Of a stretch of DNA of 39,533 bases, positions 24,817 through 32,187 are shown piece after piece (position 1 is the first letter of the stretch; each line of letters begins with the position of its first letter). Both the position numbers and the translations under genes were made by a program. Location of the stretch: positions 1-39,533 of the forward strand of contig NZ_LMKE01000001.1 in NCBI RefSeq assembly GCF_001421245.1, written 5' to 3'. This stretch comes from Sphingomonas sp. Leaf10 (lineage in GTDB: Bacteria > Pseudomonadota > Alphaproteobacteria > Sphingomonadales > Sphingomonadaceae). The notes beneath the pieces are model-generated. The model made no database searches. It had not been told where the DNA came from and worked only from the letters and a program-made list of their open reading frames with translations.

Positions 24817-24915
24817 CCCTCTCCCCTTCAGGGGAGAGGGTTGGGAGAGGGGGAGTGCGGGACGGCCGTTGTGGCATTCCCCGCTCCCCGGCCCTCTCCC
24901 CTGAAGGGGAGAGGG
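24817..24915. repeat. pair of 24-bp palindromes between sdhE and mfd
   Basis: Two perfect 10-bp-stem palindromes, CCCTCTCCCC-N4-GGGGAGAGGG, lie at 24817-24840 (loop TTCA) and 24892-24915 (loop TGAA). The reversed loops show the second is an inverted copy of the first. The 51-bp spacer is itself rich in inverted G/C runs. The left palindrome is 13 bp upstream of the mfd start, the right one 27 bp beyond the end of sdhE. They could reduce sdhE readthrough into mfd. Confidence 0.85.
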
Positions 24916-24942
24916 AGATTCGATCTCGCTTCCCTCTTCAGT

Positions 24943-25209
24943 TCACCGCGAAACCGGCACGAAATCCATTTTCCGCATACCGTGCAGCACCGGGTGGTCG
25001 AACTGCGTGGGCGGCGGCTCGACGCCCATCGCCCATGCCATGATGTCGACGTCCTGTTCCTCGAGAAACACCTCGAACCAGTCCATGTCGGCGTCGCTCC
25101 ACGTCGCGCCATGCGCGTCGAAATAGCCGCCGATCATCAGGTCGGCTTCGCGGGTGCCGCGATGCCAGCTGCGGAATTTCAGGCGCTTGAGGCGGGTCTC
25201 GCGGTCCAT
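24943..25209 (-). CDS. sdhE: succinate dehydrogenase assembly factor SdhE (FAD assembly factor)
   Basis: An 88-residue five-helix protein that promotes covalent FAD attachment to SdhA and related flavoproteins. The defining motif RGTREADLMIGGYFD is at residues 17-31, with the invariant RG-xx-E. DMDWFEVFLEEQDVDIMAW is the second conserved block. The start at 25209 gives the usual length; the frame stays open upstream across the recG promoter region. It is divergent from recG and precedes mfd on the same strand, an order common among alphaproteobacteria. The sdh genes themselves are not in the window. Confidence 0.94.
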   Translation of the reverse strand: MDRETRLKRLKFRSWHRGTREADLMIGGYFDAHGATWSDADMDWFEVFLEEQDVDIMAWAMGVEPPPTQFDHPVLHGMRKMDFVPVSR

Positions 25210-25279
25210 GGGACTCCAATGGCGATAGACCGACGGACGCTGGCAGCGGCCGCCGGTTCGGATATAGGACCAGATAGTC

Positions 25280-27340
25280 ATGCGTCCCGATCTGCTCAAC
25301 CCGCTGTTTGCCGAAGTCATCACGCTGAAAGGCGTGGGTCCGGCGCTGGCCAAACCGCTCGAGCGGTTGAAACTGGGGCGGGTGGTCGATGTCGCGTTCC
25401 ACCTGCCGACCGGGTGGGTCGACCGGCTGCGGCGCGACGAACTGATGGCGCAGGATGCGGGGCGGGTGATCGCGATCCCGCTGACCGCGACCGATTACCG
25501 GGTGAGCGCCGGGCGCGGCCCCACGCGGGTCCATGCGGCGGACAAGCACGGCAATATCGTCAATTTGACGTACTTCGGTGGGTCGTCGGGGTGGGTGAAG
25601 AAGCTGTTCCCGCTGGGCGAGACGCAGTTGGTGTCGGGCAAGCTGGAAACGTACGGGCAGGAATTGCAGATGGTCCATCCCGACCATGTGCTGCCCCTCG
25701 ACGAAGCGGAGTCGGTGCCCGAGCGCGAGGCGATCTATCCGCTGTCGGAGGGGCTGACGTCGCGCCGGGTCGGGCAGTTGGCGGCGCAGGCGATCGAGCG
25801 GGCACCCGAGATGCCCGAATGGATCGAACCTAGTCTGCTCGCCAAGCACCAGTGGCCGGCGTGGAAGGAAGCGTTAGCGCGCATCCATGCCGATCCGGCC
25901 GATGCCACGGCACGCGAGCGGCTGGCTTATGACGAGGTGTTCGCCAATCAGTTGGCGCTGCTGCTGGTGCGGGGCGAGGCGCGAGCGCGGAAAGGGCGGT
26001 CGCTGACCGGCGACGGGCGGCTGCGGGACAAGCTGGACCTGCCATACACGCCGACCGGTGCGCAGTCGCGAACGATCGGCGAGATCGAGGGCGACATGGC
26101 GCAGACCCAGCCGATGCTACGGCTGCTGCAAGGCGACGTCGGGTCGGGGAAGACGCTGGTCGCGCTGATGGCGTTGCTGATCGCGGTGGAGGGGGGAGCG
26201 CAGGGGGCGTTGCTGGCGCCGACCGAAATCCTTGCACGCCAGCATTATGCGACGTTGCAGCGGCAGCTGGCGGGGACCGGCGTGACGGTCGCCGCGCTGA
26301 CCGGGCGCGACAAGGGGCGGGTGCGCGAGGGCGTGCTGATGGGATTGGCCGATGGGTCGATCGATATCCTCGTCGGCACGCACGCGATCTTTCAGGAGGC
26401 GGTGGCGTATCGCGATCTGGGGCTGGTCGTGGTCGACGAACAGCATCGCTTCGGCGTGGCGCAGCGGATGATGTTACAGGCGAAGGCGGTGCGACCGCCG
26501 CACCTGTTGGTGATGACCGCGACGCCGATCCCGCGCACGCTGACGCTGGCCCAATATGGCGAGATGGACGTCAGCCGGCTGGACGAAATGCCGCCGGGGC
26601 GCGAGCCGATCGAGACGGTGGTGATGTCGGAGGACAAGCTTGACGCGGTGGTCGACGGCCTCGCGCGGCATCTGTCCGCGGGGAAGCAGGCCTATTGGGT
26701 GTGCCCGCTGGTCGAGGAGAGCGAGAAGTCCGACCTTGCCGCGGCAAAGGCGCGGGCGGAGGCGCTACGGCAACGGTTCGGGGACAAGGTCGCGCTGGTC
26801 CATGGGCGGATGAAGCCGCTGGAGAAGGACGCGGTGATGGCCGAGTTTTCGGCGGCGCGCGCGGGCGTGCTGGTGGCGACGACGGTGATCGAGGTCGGCG
26901 TCGACGTGCCCAATGCGACGCTGATCGTCATCGAGGCGGCGGATCGCTTCGGGTTGGCGCAGTTGCACCAGTTGCGCGGGCGGGTGGGGCGCGGGGGCGG
27001 CAAGTCGGTGTGCCTGTTGCTGCGGGGCAATAGCCTGTCGGAGACGTCAAGGGCGCGCCTCGCGCTGATGCGCGAGAGCAATGACGGGTTCCGGATCGCC
27101 GAGGAGGATCTGCGGCTGCGCGGGGGCGGCGAGTTGCTGGGGACGCGGCAGTCGGGGGAAGCGATGTTCCGGCTGGCGACGCCGGAGATGCTGGGCGAGT
27201 TGCTGCCGGTTGCCAATGCCGATGCGCGATTGCTGGTGGATCGCGATGGCGGGCTTACGGGTGCGCGAGGGCGGGCGGCGCGGGTGGCGTTGTATTTGTT
27301 CGAGCGGGATGCAGGGGTTGGGCGGTTGCGGTCGGGGTGA
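25280..27340 (+). CDS. recG: ATP-dependent DNA helicase RecG
   Basis: A 686-residue superfamily 2 helicase that remodels stalled forks and branched DNA. The N-terminal wedge (OB) domain runs to about residue 225, including LKGVGPALAKPLERL. Walker A is LLQGDVGSGKTLVALMALL near residue 285, Walker B/motif II is VVDEQHRFGVAQR, motif III is MTATPIPRTLTLAQYGE, and motif VI is HQLRGRVGRGGG. The C-terminus ends with the family's short helical hook. It is divergent from sdhE across 70 bp. Length and motif order are normal. Confidence 0.96.
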   Translation: MRPDLLNPLFAEVITLKGVGPALAKPLERLKLGRVVDVAFHLPTGWVDRLRRDELMAQDAGRVIAIPLTATDYRVSAGRGPTRVHAADKHGNIVNLTYFGGSSGWVKKLFPLGETQLVSGKLETYGQELQMVHPDHVLPLDEAESVPEREAIYPLSEGLTSRRVGQLAAQAIERAPEMPEWIEPSLLAKHQWPAWKEALARIHADPADATARERLAYDEVFANQLALLLVRGEARARKGRSLTGDGRLRDKLDLPYTPTGAQSRTIGEIEGDMAQTQPMLRLLQGDVGSGKTLVALMALLIAVEGGAQGALLAPTEILARQHYATLQRQLAGTGVTVAALTGRDKGRVREGVLMGLADGSIDILVGTHAIFQEAVAYRDLGLVVVDEQHRFGVAQRMMLQAKAVRPPHLLVMTATPIPRTLTLAQYGEMDVSRLDEMPPGREPIETVVMSEDKLDAVVDGLARHLSAGKQAYWVCPLVEESEKSDLAAAKARAEALRQRFGDKVALVHGRMKPLEKDAVMAEFSAARAGVLVATTVIEVGVDVPNATLIVIEAADRFGLAQLHQLRGRVGRGGGKSVCLLLRGNSLSETSRARLALMRESNDGFRIAEEDLRLRGGGELLGTRQSGEAMFRLATPEMLGELLPVANADARLLVDRDGGLTGARGRAARVALYLFERDAGVGRLRSG

Positions 27341-27356
27341 TGGCTACCCGCACATT

Positions 27357-27452
27357 CGTCACTCCCGCGCAGGCGGGAGTCCATATGCGCTGACGTTGCG
27401 GATGGAGCCGAGCGGCTGGCGTTTATGGATTCCCGCCTGCGCGGGAATGACG
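27357..27452. repeat. 96-bp inverted-repeat doublet (copy B)
   Basis: Arms of 28 bases (27357-27384 and 27425-27452) surround a 40-base spacer, the same dimensions as copy A at 8659-8754. Spacers share GCTGACGTT and a GATC/GGAGCCGA-like core. It begins 16 bp after recG. Confidence 0.85.
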
Positions 27453-27483
27453 AATCTGGGCGGGCGGTATGCATCCGCTCCCC

Positions 27484-27581
27484 CGTCATTCCGGCGCAGG
27501 CCGGAATCCATTGTGTCGGGTGTTCGCGATGGAGCCGCGGCGTCACCCCATCCGTGGATTCCGGCTTTCGCCGGAATGACG
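27484..27581. repeat. 98-bp inverted-repeat doublet (copy C, variant arms)
   Basis: Arms at 27484-27511 and 27554-27581 contain ATTCCGGC..GCCGGAAT rather than the ATTCCCGC..GCGGGAAT of copies A and B. The 42-base spacer shares the block GATGGAGCCG with copy B. Together with copy B it fills most of the gap between recG and the next gene. No gene is seen in 27341-27626. Confidence 0.8.
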
Positions 27582-27626
27582 AAGGTTGCTTGCCGTCCGC
27601 TCTGGCGGGCGATAGCGCCCCCTCTC

Positions 27627-28067
27627 ATGAACGTCCTTGCCCCACTCATCGTCGCCCTGCTGGGCGGTATCGGTCTTGCCGTGCAGCCACCGACCAATGC
27701 CGCCTTGGGACGGAGCATCGGGTCCGTGCTGCTGGCGGCGTTGGTGTCGTTCGCGGTGGGGACGGTGATCCTGACGGGCGTGTGGTTGGTGGCCGACCGG
27801 ACGCCGCTGGCGAACCTGCGCGAGGCGCGGCCGTGGATGTTTCTGGGTGGGGCCTATGGCGCGTTCTTCGTTGCGGCGGCGGCGTTTGCCGCGCCGCGGC
27901 TGGGGCTGGCGTCGATGCTGACGATCATGATCGCGACGCAACTGGTCGCGGCGCTGGTGATCGATCGCTTCGGGCTGATCGGGTTGCCGAAGGCGCCGAT
28001 CAGCGGGTTGCGGCTGGCGGGAGTCGGGTTGGTGCTGGTGGGGGCAATGCTGGTTCGGCGGGGGTGA
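27627..28067 (+). CDS. small DMT-superfamily membrane protein (YdcZ/DUF606-like)
   Basis: A 146-residue inner-membrane protein with four to five hydrophobic segments: residues 3-20, 30-55, 68-90, 94-110 and 122-143. The opening PLIVALLGGIGLAVQPPTNAALGR, with its conserved Gln-Pro and Asn, and the GAFFVAAAAFAAPRLGLAS block fit the DUF606 half-size drug/metabolite transporters, which often act as pairs. Only one copy is present here. The frame is open far upstream through the repeats and recG, but ATG 27627 is the first credible start. Substrate unknown. Confidence 0.8.
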   Translation: MNVLAPLIVALLGGIGLAVQPPTNAALGRSIGSVLLAALVSFAVGTVILTGVWLVADRTPLANLREARPWMFLGGAYGAFFVAAAAFAAPRLGLASMLTIMIATQLVAALVIDRFGLIGLPKAPISGLRLAGVGLVLVGAMLVRRG

Positions 28068-28095
28068 GTCTGCCCGCCATCCAACGCCACCCTAC

Positions 28096-28218
28096 CCGTT
28101 TGCTTCGAGCGCAGGTTCGAGCCTGTCGAGAACCGTAGTCGAGAAGGGGGTGCCTCAAACTACGGCGTTCTCGACGGACGCTTCTCAACTTCGCTCGAAG
28201 CTGCTCGAACCGAACGGG
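28096..28218. repeat. inverted pair of the dispersed 50-bp repeat
   Basis: The unit at 28165-28218 matches 12417-12469 closely, while 28096-28145 is a related copy in the opposite direction (CCCGTTTGCTTCGAGC.. against CCCGTTCGGTTCGAGC..). The pair lies between converging genes and could fold to end both transcripts. Confidence 0.75.
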
Positions 28219-28237
28219 TTTTACGGTGGGACGGTCG

Positions 28238-29464
28238 TTACTCCGTTGGCGTCAGCAGGCCGTGGTTCTTCTTTCCTGCCGAAACGCGGACCGGTGCGTC
28301 GACTGCGATCACCTGCGCCTCATCCGTGACCTTCTCGCCATCGACGCGTGCGCCGCCGCCCTTGATCAGCCGGCGGGCTTCGCCTTTCGATGCGGCGAGG
28401 TTCAGCGCGACCAGCGCATCGACGACGTTGATCGCACCGCTGACGCCGAAGGTCGGGAGCGTGTCACCTGCCGAACCCTCTTCGAAGGTGCGGCGCGCGG
28501 TTTCGGCGGCTCCGGTCGCCGCATCCGCGCCGCGGCACATGGCGGTCGCTTCGTTGGCGAGAATCTTCTTCGCTTCGTTGATCTCGGCGCCCGGCAACGC
28601 TTCCAGCCGGGCGATCTCGTCCAGCGGCAGGTCGGTGAACAGGCGCAGGAAGCGGCCGACGTCGCGGTCGTCGGTGTTGCGCCAGAATTGCCAGTAATCG
28701 AAATGCGGCAACTGGTCCTCGTGCAGCCAGACCGCACCCGACATGGTCTTGCCCATCTTGCCGCCATCGGCGGTGGTGATGAGCGGGGTGGTTACGCCGT
28801 ACACCTCAGTCCCGTCCATGCGGCGGGCGAGTTCGATGCCGTTGACGATATTGCCCCATTGATCGCTGCCGCCCATTTGCAGGCGACAGCCATGACGCTG
28901 CGACAATTCGCGGAAGTCATAGGCTTGCAGGATCATGTAGTTGAATTCGAGGAACGACAGCGACTGTTCGCGGTCGAGCCGCAGCTTCACCGAATCGAAC
29001 GACAGCATCCGGTTGACCGAGAAATGCTGTCCGACCTCGCGCAGGAACGGGATATATTCCAGCGCGTCGAGCCAGTCGGCATTGTCGACCATCACCGCAT
29101 CGGACGCGCCATCGCCGAAGGTCAGGAAGCGTTCGAAGATGCGCTTGATCGACGCGACGTTCGCCGAAATCCCGTCTTCGGCCAGCAGCTTGCGCGCTTC
29201 GTCCTTGAAGCTCGGGTCGCCGATCTTGCCGGTGCCGCCGCCCATCAGCACGATCGGCTTGTGCCCGGTCTGCTGCATCCGGCGCAGCAGCATGATTTGC
29301 ACGAGGCTGCCGACGTGCAGCGACGGTGCGGTCGGATCGAAGCCGATATAGCCCGGGACGACCTGCTTGTTCGCCAGCGCATCGAGCCCGGCGGCGTCGG
29401 TCAGCTGATGGATGTATCCGCGTTCGCTAAGAGTGCGCAGCAGGTCGGAGCTATAGTTCGTCAT
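28238..29464 (-). CDS. tyrS: tyrosyl-tRNA synthetase
   Basis: A 408-residue class I enzyme that charges tRNA-Tyr. The nucleotide-binding HIGH motif appears as PSLHVGS (H50) and the KMSKS loop as [10 protein letters not shown] near residue 236. The tyrosine-pocket segments [12 protein letters not shown] and [10 protein letters not shown] are present. An S4 RNA-binding domain closes the protein ([20 protein letters not shown]). The start at 29464 gives the bacterial TyrS length; the longer frame runs into the palindromic element. It is divergent from anmK, a neighbour often found with tyrS in Proteobacteria. Confidence 0.96.
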   Translation of the reverse strand: MTNYSSDLLRTLSERGYIHQLTDAAGLDALANKQVVPGYIGFDPTAPSLHVGSLVQIMLLRRMQQTGHKPIVLMGGGTGKIGDPSFKDEARKLLAEDGISANVASIKRIFERFLTFGDGASDAVMVDNADWLDALEYIPFLREVGQHFSVNRMLSFDSVKLRLDREQSLSFLEFNYMILQAYDFRELSQRHGCRLQMGGSDQWGNIVNGIELARRMDGTEVYGVTTPLITTADGGKMGKTMSGAVWLHEDQLPHFDYWQFWRNTDDRDVGRFLRLFTDLPLDEIARLEALPGAEINEAKKILANEATAMCRGADAATGAAETARRTFEEGSAGDTLPTFGVSGAINVVDALVALNLAASKGEARRLIKGGGARVDGEKVTDEAQVIAVDAPVRVSAGKKNHGLLTPTE

Positions 29465-29475
29465 GCGGCCGTGTA

Positions 29476-29743
29476 GGGTCCAAACCCAACCAGAACAAGG
29501 TCGGGACAGAGCGGATTTTGGTGCCAGGCGGCGTCGCTGTTCGATCACGATGCTTGGGCATCGCTCTCCTTCCTCACTCCTGCCTTGGCACCATAATCCG
29601 CCCGCCGTTGCGCGGTCGGTTCGGGAAGGCCGTCCACTGCGTCGCTTGCTTGCGCGTAGCCTCTGCTACGCGACTGCGCTGCGCTTCTTGTCGACGACCT
29701 TCCCGAACCAATCACGATCCGTGTTCTGGTTGGGTTTGGACCC
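29476..29743. mobile_element. 268-bp palindromic element with three stems (copy E2)
   Basis: Perfect 21-bp terminal inverted repeats (29476-29496 and 29723-29743, beginning GGGTCCAAACCCAACC) enclose two inner stems: 14/15 at 29512-29526 with 29586-29600, and 12/12 at 29618-29629 with 29698-29709. The total size and three-way-junction layout equal E1 at 19831-20097. The loop GGCGGCGTCGCTGTTCGATC matches E1's right loop at about 19 of 24 positions across the aligned block. It lies 11 bp upstream of the tyrS start, in the tyrS-anmK promoter region. No gene is seen in 29465-29848. Confidence 0.78.
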
Positions 29744-29848
29744 AAGCGTCGCCACCGCACCAAAGTCCACGCATCTCGACTTGGTGCTTGCCGTCGCGCT
29801 GTTATGAAGCGTGTATGGGGCGGGATGAACGCCTTAGCGGAGAAGTCC

Positions 29849-30970
29849 ATGCTTGCGATCGGCCTGATGTCTGGAACCTCGCTGGACGGTATCGATGCCG
29901 CGTTGATCGAGACCGATGGCGAAGGCGAGGTGCGGCCGGTGGCGTTCGTCGGATCGCCCTACAGCGACGAAGATCGTGCGGCGCTGTCTGCCGCGACCGA
30001 ACTGGCGCTGCTGTTCAACGATCCGGGCGAGCATCCGCTGATCGAGCGGGCCGAGACGTTGCTGACCCGTACCCATGCCGCCGCCGTTGCCGCGCTGCTG
30101 GAACAGGCGGGGATCGAGGCGCGGACGGTCGATGTTATCGGCTTTCATGGGCAGACGGTCGCGCATCGCCCGGACAAGGGGTGGACATGGCAGCTGGGCG
30201 ACGGCGCCGCGCTGGCGGCGGTTACGGGTATCGATGTCGTTGCCGGTCTGCGCATCGACGATGTCCGCGCGGGCGGGCAGGGCGCGCCGTTGCTGCCGGT
30301 CTATCATGCCGCGCGGGCGGCGGGAATGGAACGGCCGGTCGCGGTGCTGAACCTCGGCGGGGTCGGCAATATCACCTATGTCGGCGAAGGCGACGAATTG
30401 ATCGCGTTCGACACCGGTCCGGCCAACGGGCTGGTCGACAGTTGGGTCGAGGCGGAAAGCGGCGCGCGCTATGACGCGGGCGGTGCGCTGGCGGCATCGG
30501 GGCAGGTCGATCAGGTGGTGCTGACCGCGATGCTCGACCATCCGTTCTTCGAACTGCCGCACCCCAAGTCGCTCGACCGGCATGATTTCACGATCCAGCC
30601 GGCGCGCGGGCTGTCGGCGGCGGACGGGGCGGCGACGCTGACCGCGTTCACCGCCGCCTGTGTCGCGGAGGCGATCGACCGGTTGCCGGCGCGGCCCGTG
30701 CGGCTGATCATCGGTGGTGGCGGGCGGCATAATCCGGTGATGCTGCGCATGATCGCCGAGCGGACCGGCGTGATGGTGGAGCCGAGCGACGCCTATGGCT
30801 GGAACGGCGACGCGCTGGAGGCGGAGGGCTTCGCCTATCTGGCGGTCCGGTCGCTGAAAGGATTGCCGATCACCTTTCCCGGGACGACCGGCGTATCGGC
30901 GCCGCTGACCGGCGGCACATTATACCGGGCGACGCGGGCGGGGCTGGCGTTGCGGGTCGTGACCGCTTAA
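29849..30970 (+). CDS. anmK: anhydro-N-acetylmuramic acid kinase
   Basis: A 373-residue sugar kinase that converts anhydroMurNAc from cell-wall recycling to MurNAc-6-phosphate. The N-terminal motif AIGLMSGTSLDGIDAAL is at residues 3-19, and GFHGQTVAHRP, VLNLGGVGNITYV, FDTGPANGLVD and IIGGGGRHNPVML follow in the family order. I prefer ATG 29849, with GGAG 6 bases before it; in-frame ATGs at 29804 and 29825 would add 15 or 8 residues without better sites. The gene downstream starts 10 bp later on the same strand. Confidence 0.94.
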   Translation: MLAIGLMSGTSLDGIDAALIETDGEGEVRPVAFVGSPYSDEDRAALSAATELALLFNDPGEHPLIERAETLLTRTHAAAVAALLEQAGIEARTVDVIGFHGQTVAHRPDKGWTWQLGDGAALAAVTGIDVVAGLRIDDVRAGGQGAPLLPVYHAARAAGMERPVAVLNLGGVGNITYVGEGDELIAFDTGPANGLVDSWVEAESGARYDAGGALAASGQVDQVVLTAMLDHPFFELPHPKSLDRHDFTIQPARGLSAADGAATLTAFTAACVAEAIDRLPARPVRLIIGGGGRHNPVMLRMIAERTGVMVEPSDAYGWNGDALEAEGFAYLAVRSLKGLPITFPGTTGVSAPLTGGTLYRATRAGLALRVVTA

Positions 30971-30979
30971 CCGGGCGCG

Positions 30980-32152
30980 ATGCTGACCGGCCTGATTTTC
31001 GCGACCGAAGAAGCCGAACACCAGCCGGGCGTGCTGGCGGCGACCCTGCCCTTTGGTGGCATGACGCTGATCGAATATCAGGCGCGGTTGTTGATCGCGG
31101 CAGGATCGGCGCAGTTGCTGGTCGCAGTGGGACGCGTGACGCCCGCGCTGGCGGCGGCGGTCAACCGCATCGGACGGCGCGGGGCGACCGTCGATATCGT
31201 GCGATCGGCCGAGGAAGCGAAGGCCAAGGCGCACCCGCTTGCCGTCATCGTCGCGCTGGCCGACGGACTGGTCACGACCGATGCGGTGGTCGCCAACATG
31301 GCGTTGGAGCCGGCCGACACGCTGCTGGTCACGCCGACTGGCGATGCGACGTCGGTCGAGCGGGTCGATTCGGGACATTGCTGGGCCGGGGTCGCGACGC
31401 TGTCGGTCGACCGGCTGGAGGATGCCGCGCGCCTGCCGCGTGAATATGATTTCCAGTCGACGCTGCTGCGCGTCGCGACGCAGGCGCGGGCCAAGCATGT
31501 CCTGTTGCCGGCCAAGGCGGCACGATCGGGCCACGGGGTCGAGCGCGATGCCGGCACGCTGGAGGTGCGGAGCAAGGACGTGCTGGCGTCGCTGGCCGAA
31601 CAGCGCACCGGCTGGATCGACCGGTTCGTGTTCACGCCGGTCACGCGATTGGTGCTGCCGTTGCTGGTGCGGCGCAAGGTGCCCGATATCGCGGTCGGAA
31701 TCGCCGGCAGCGTGCTCGGACTTTTCGGACTGGCCGCGATCCCATTTTGGGACGCCGGCGGCGCGACCGTGCTGCTGTTCGCGGCGATGGTGCTGCTGTC
31801 GGCAGGCTCGTTGCTCGGCTGGCTGCGCGGCGAGGACGGCCATGCCGCGCTGCAGGAACGTGGCCTCGAAGTGCTGGGAGTGGCGGGAATCCTTGGGATC
31901 GGGCTGGTCCAGTCGCTGATCGTGTCGGCCGGAACGGCGGCGGTGCTGGCGGCGACCGGGGTCGCGGTGACGATTTTGACGCGGCGGATCCCAGCGCCCC
32001 GGCCCCCCTGGGCGGCGACCCCGGCGACCGCTTTGGTCCTCCTCGCACCGTTCGCACTGGCTGGAACCGTGACGCCGGGGCTGGCATTGGTCGCAATTCA
32101 TGCGGGGGTAACCCTCGCCCATGCAATCGAACATTTGCGGCGTCGGGCTTAG
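30980..32152 (+). CDS. membrane protein: degenerate nucleotidyltransferase plus CDP-alcohol phosphotransferase-like domain
   Basis: A 390-residue protein. Residues 1-190 resemble a sugar-phosphate nucleotidyltransferase fold (LIFATEEAEHQPGVLAATLP then TLIEYQARLLIAAGSAQLLVAVG), but the usual GxGxRL/PK signature is absent. Residues 210-385 hold about five to six membrane segments and start with WIDRFVFTPVTRLVLPLLV, as in CDP-alcohol phosphotransferases. The expected DGxxAR..G..D..D site reads GEDGHAALQERGLEVLG, lacking most catalytic Asp residues. The order resembles bifunctional inositol-phosphate cytidylyltransferase/phosphotransferase enzymes. It may be inactive or repurposed. It is 9 bp downstream of anmK, so probably in that operon. 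Confidence 0.6.
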   Translation: MLTGLIFATEEAEHQPGVLAATLPFGGMTLIEYQARLLIAAGSAQLLVAVGRVTPALAAAVNRIGRRGATVDIVRSAEEAKAKAHPLAVIVALADGLVTTDAVVANMALEPADTLLVTPTGDATSVERVDSGHCWAGVATLSVDRLEDAARLPREYDFQSTLLRVATQARAKHVLLPAKAARSGHGVERDAGTLEVRSKDVLASLAEQRTGWIDRFVFTPVTRLVLPLLVRRKVPDIAVGIAGSVLGLFGLAAIPFWDAGGATVLLFAAMVLLSAGSLLGWLRGEDGHAALQERGLEVLGVAGILGIGLVQSLIVSAGTAAVLAATGVAVTILTRRIPAPRPPWAATPATALVLLAPFALAGTVTPGLALVAIHAGVTLAHAIEHLRRRA

Positions 32153-32159
32153 GATCGCC

Positions 32160-32177
32160 TTAACCGCTATTGGTTAA
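32160..32177. promoter_or_regulatory. TTAACC palindrome upstream of the DUF2336-kinase pair
   Basis: TTAACCGCTATTGGTTAA is a perfect 6-bp inverted repeat with a 6-bp spacer, 10 bp before the DUF2336 start. TTAACC is the half-site also found twice upstream of ctrA in this window, and it resembles CtrA half-sites in alphaproteobacteria. It lies in the 35-bp gap after the membrane-protein gene. Confidence 0.5.
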
Positions 32178-32187
32178 TGCGAGTACC

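Noticed and set aside
8659..27581. CRISPR array from repeated palindromic sequences
   Set aside because: Only three doublets occur, far apart or adjacent without regular spacers, and no cas gene is present.
27081..27626. Upstream extension of the DMT-type protein frame through recG and the repeats
   Set aside because: It would translate the inverted-repeat doublets and overlap recG; the membrane protein begins cleanly at 27627.
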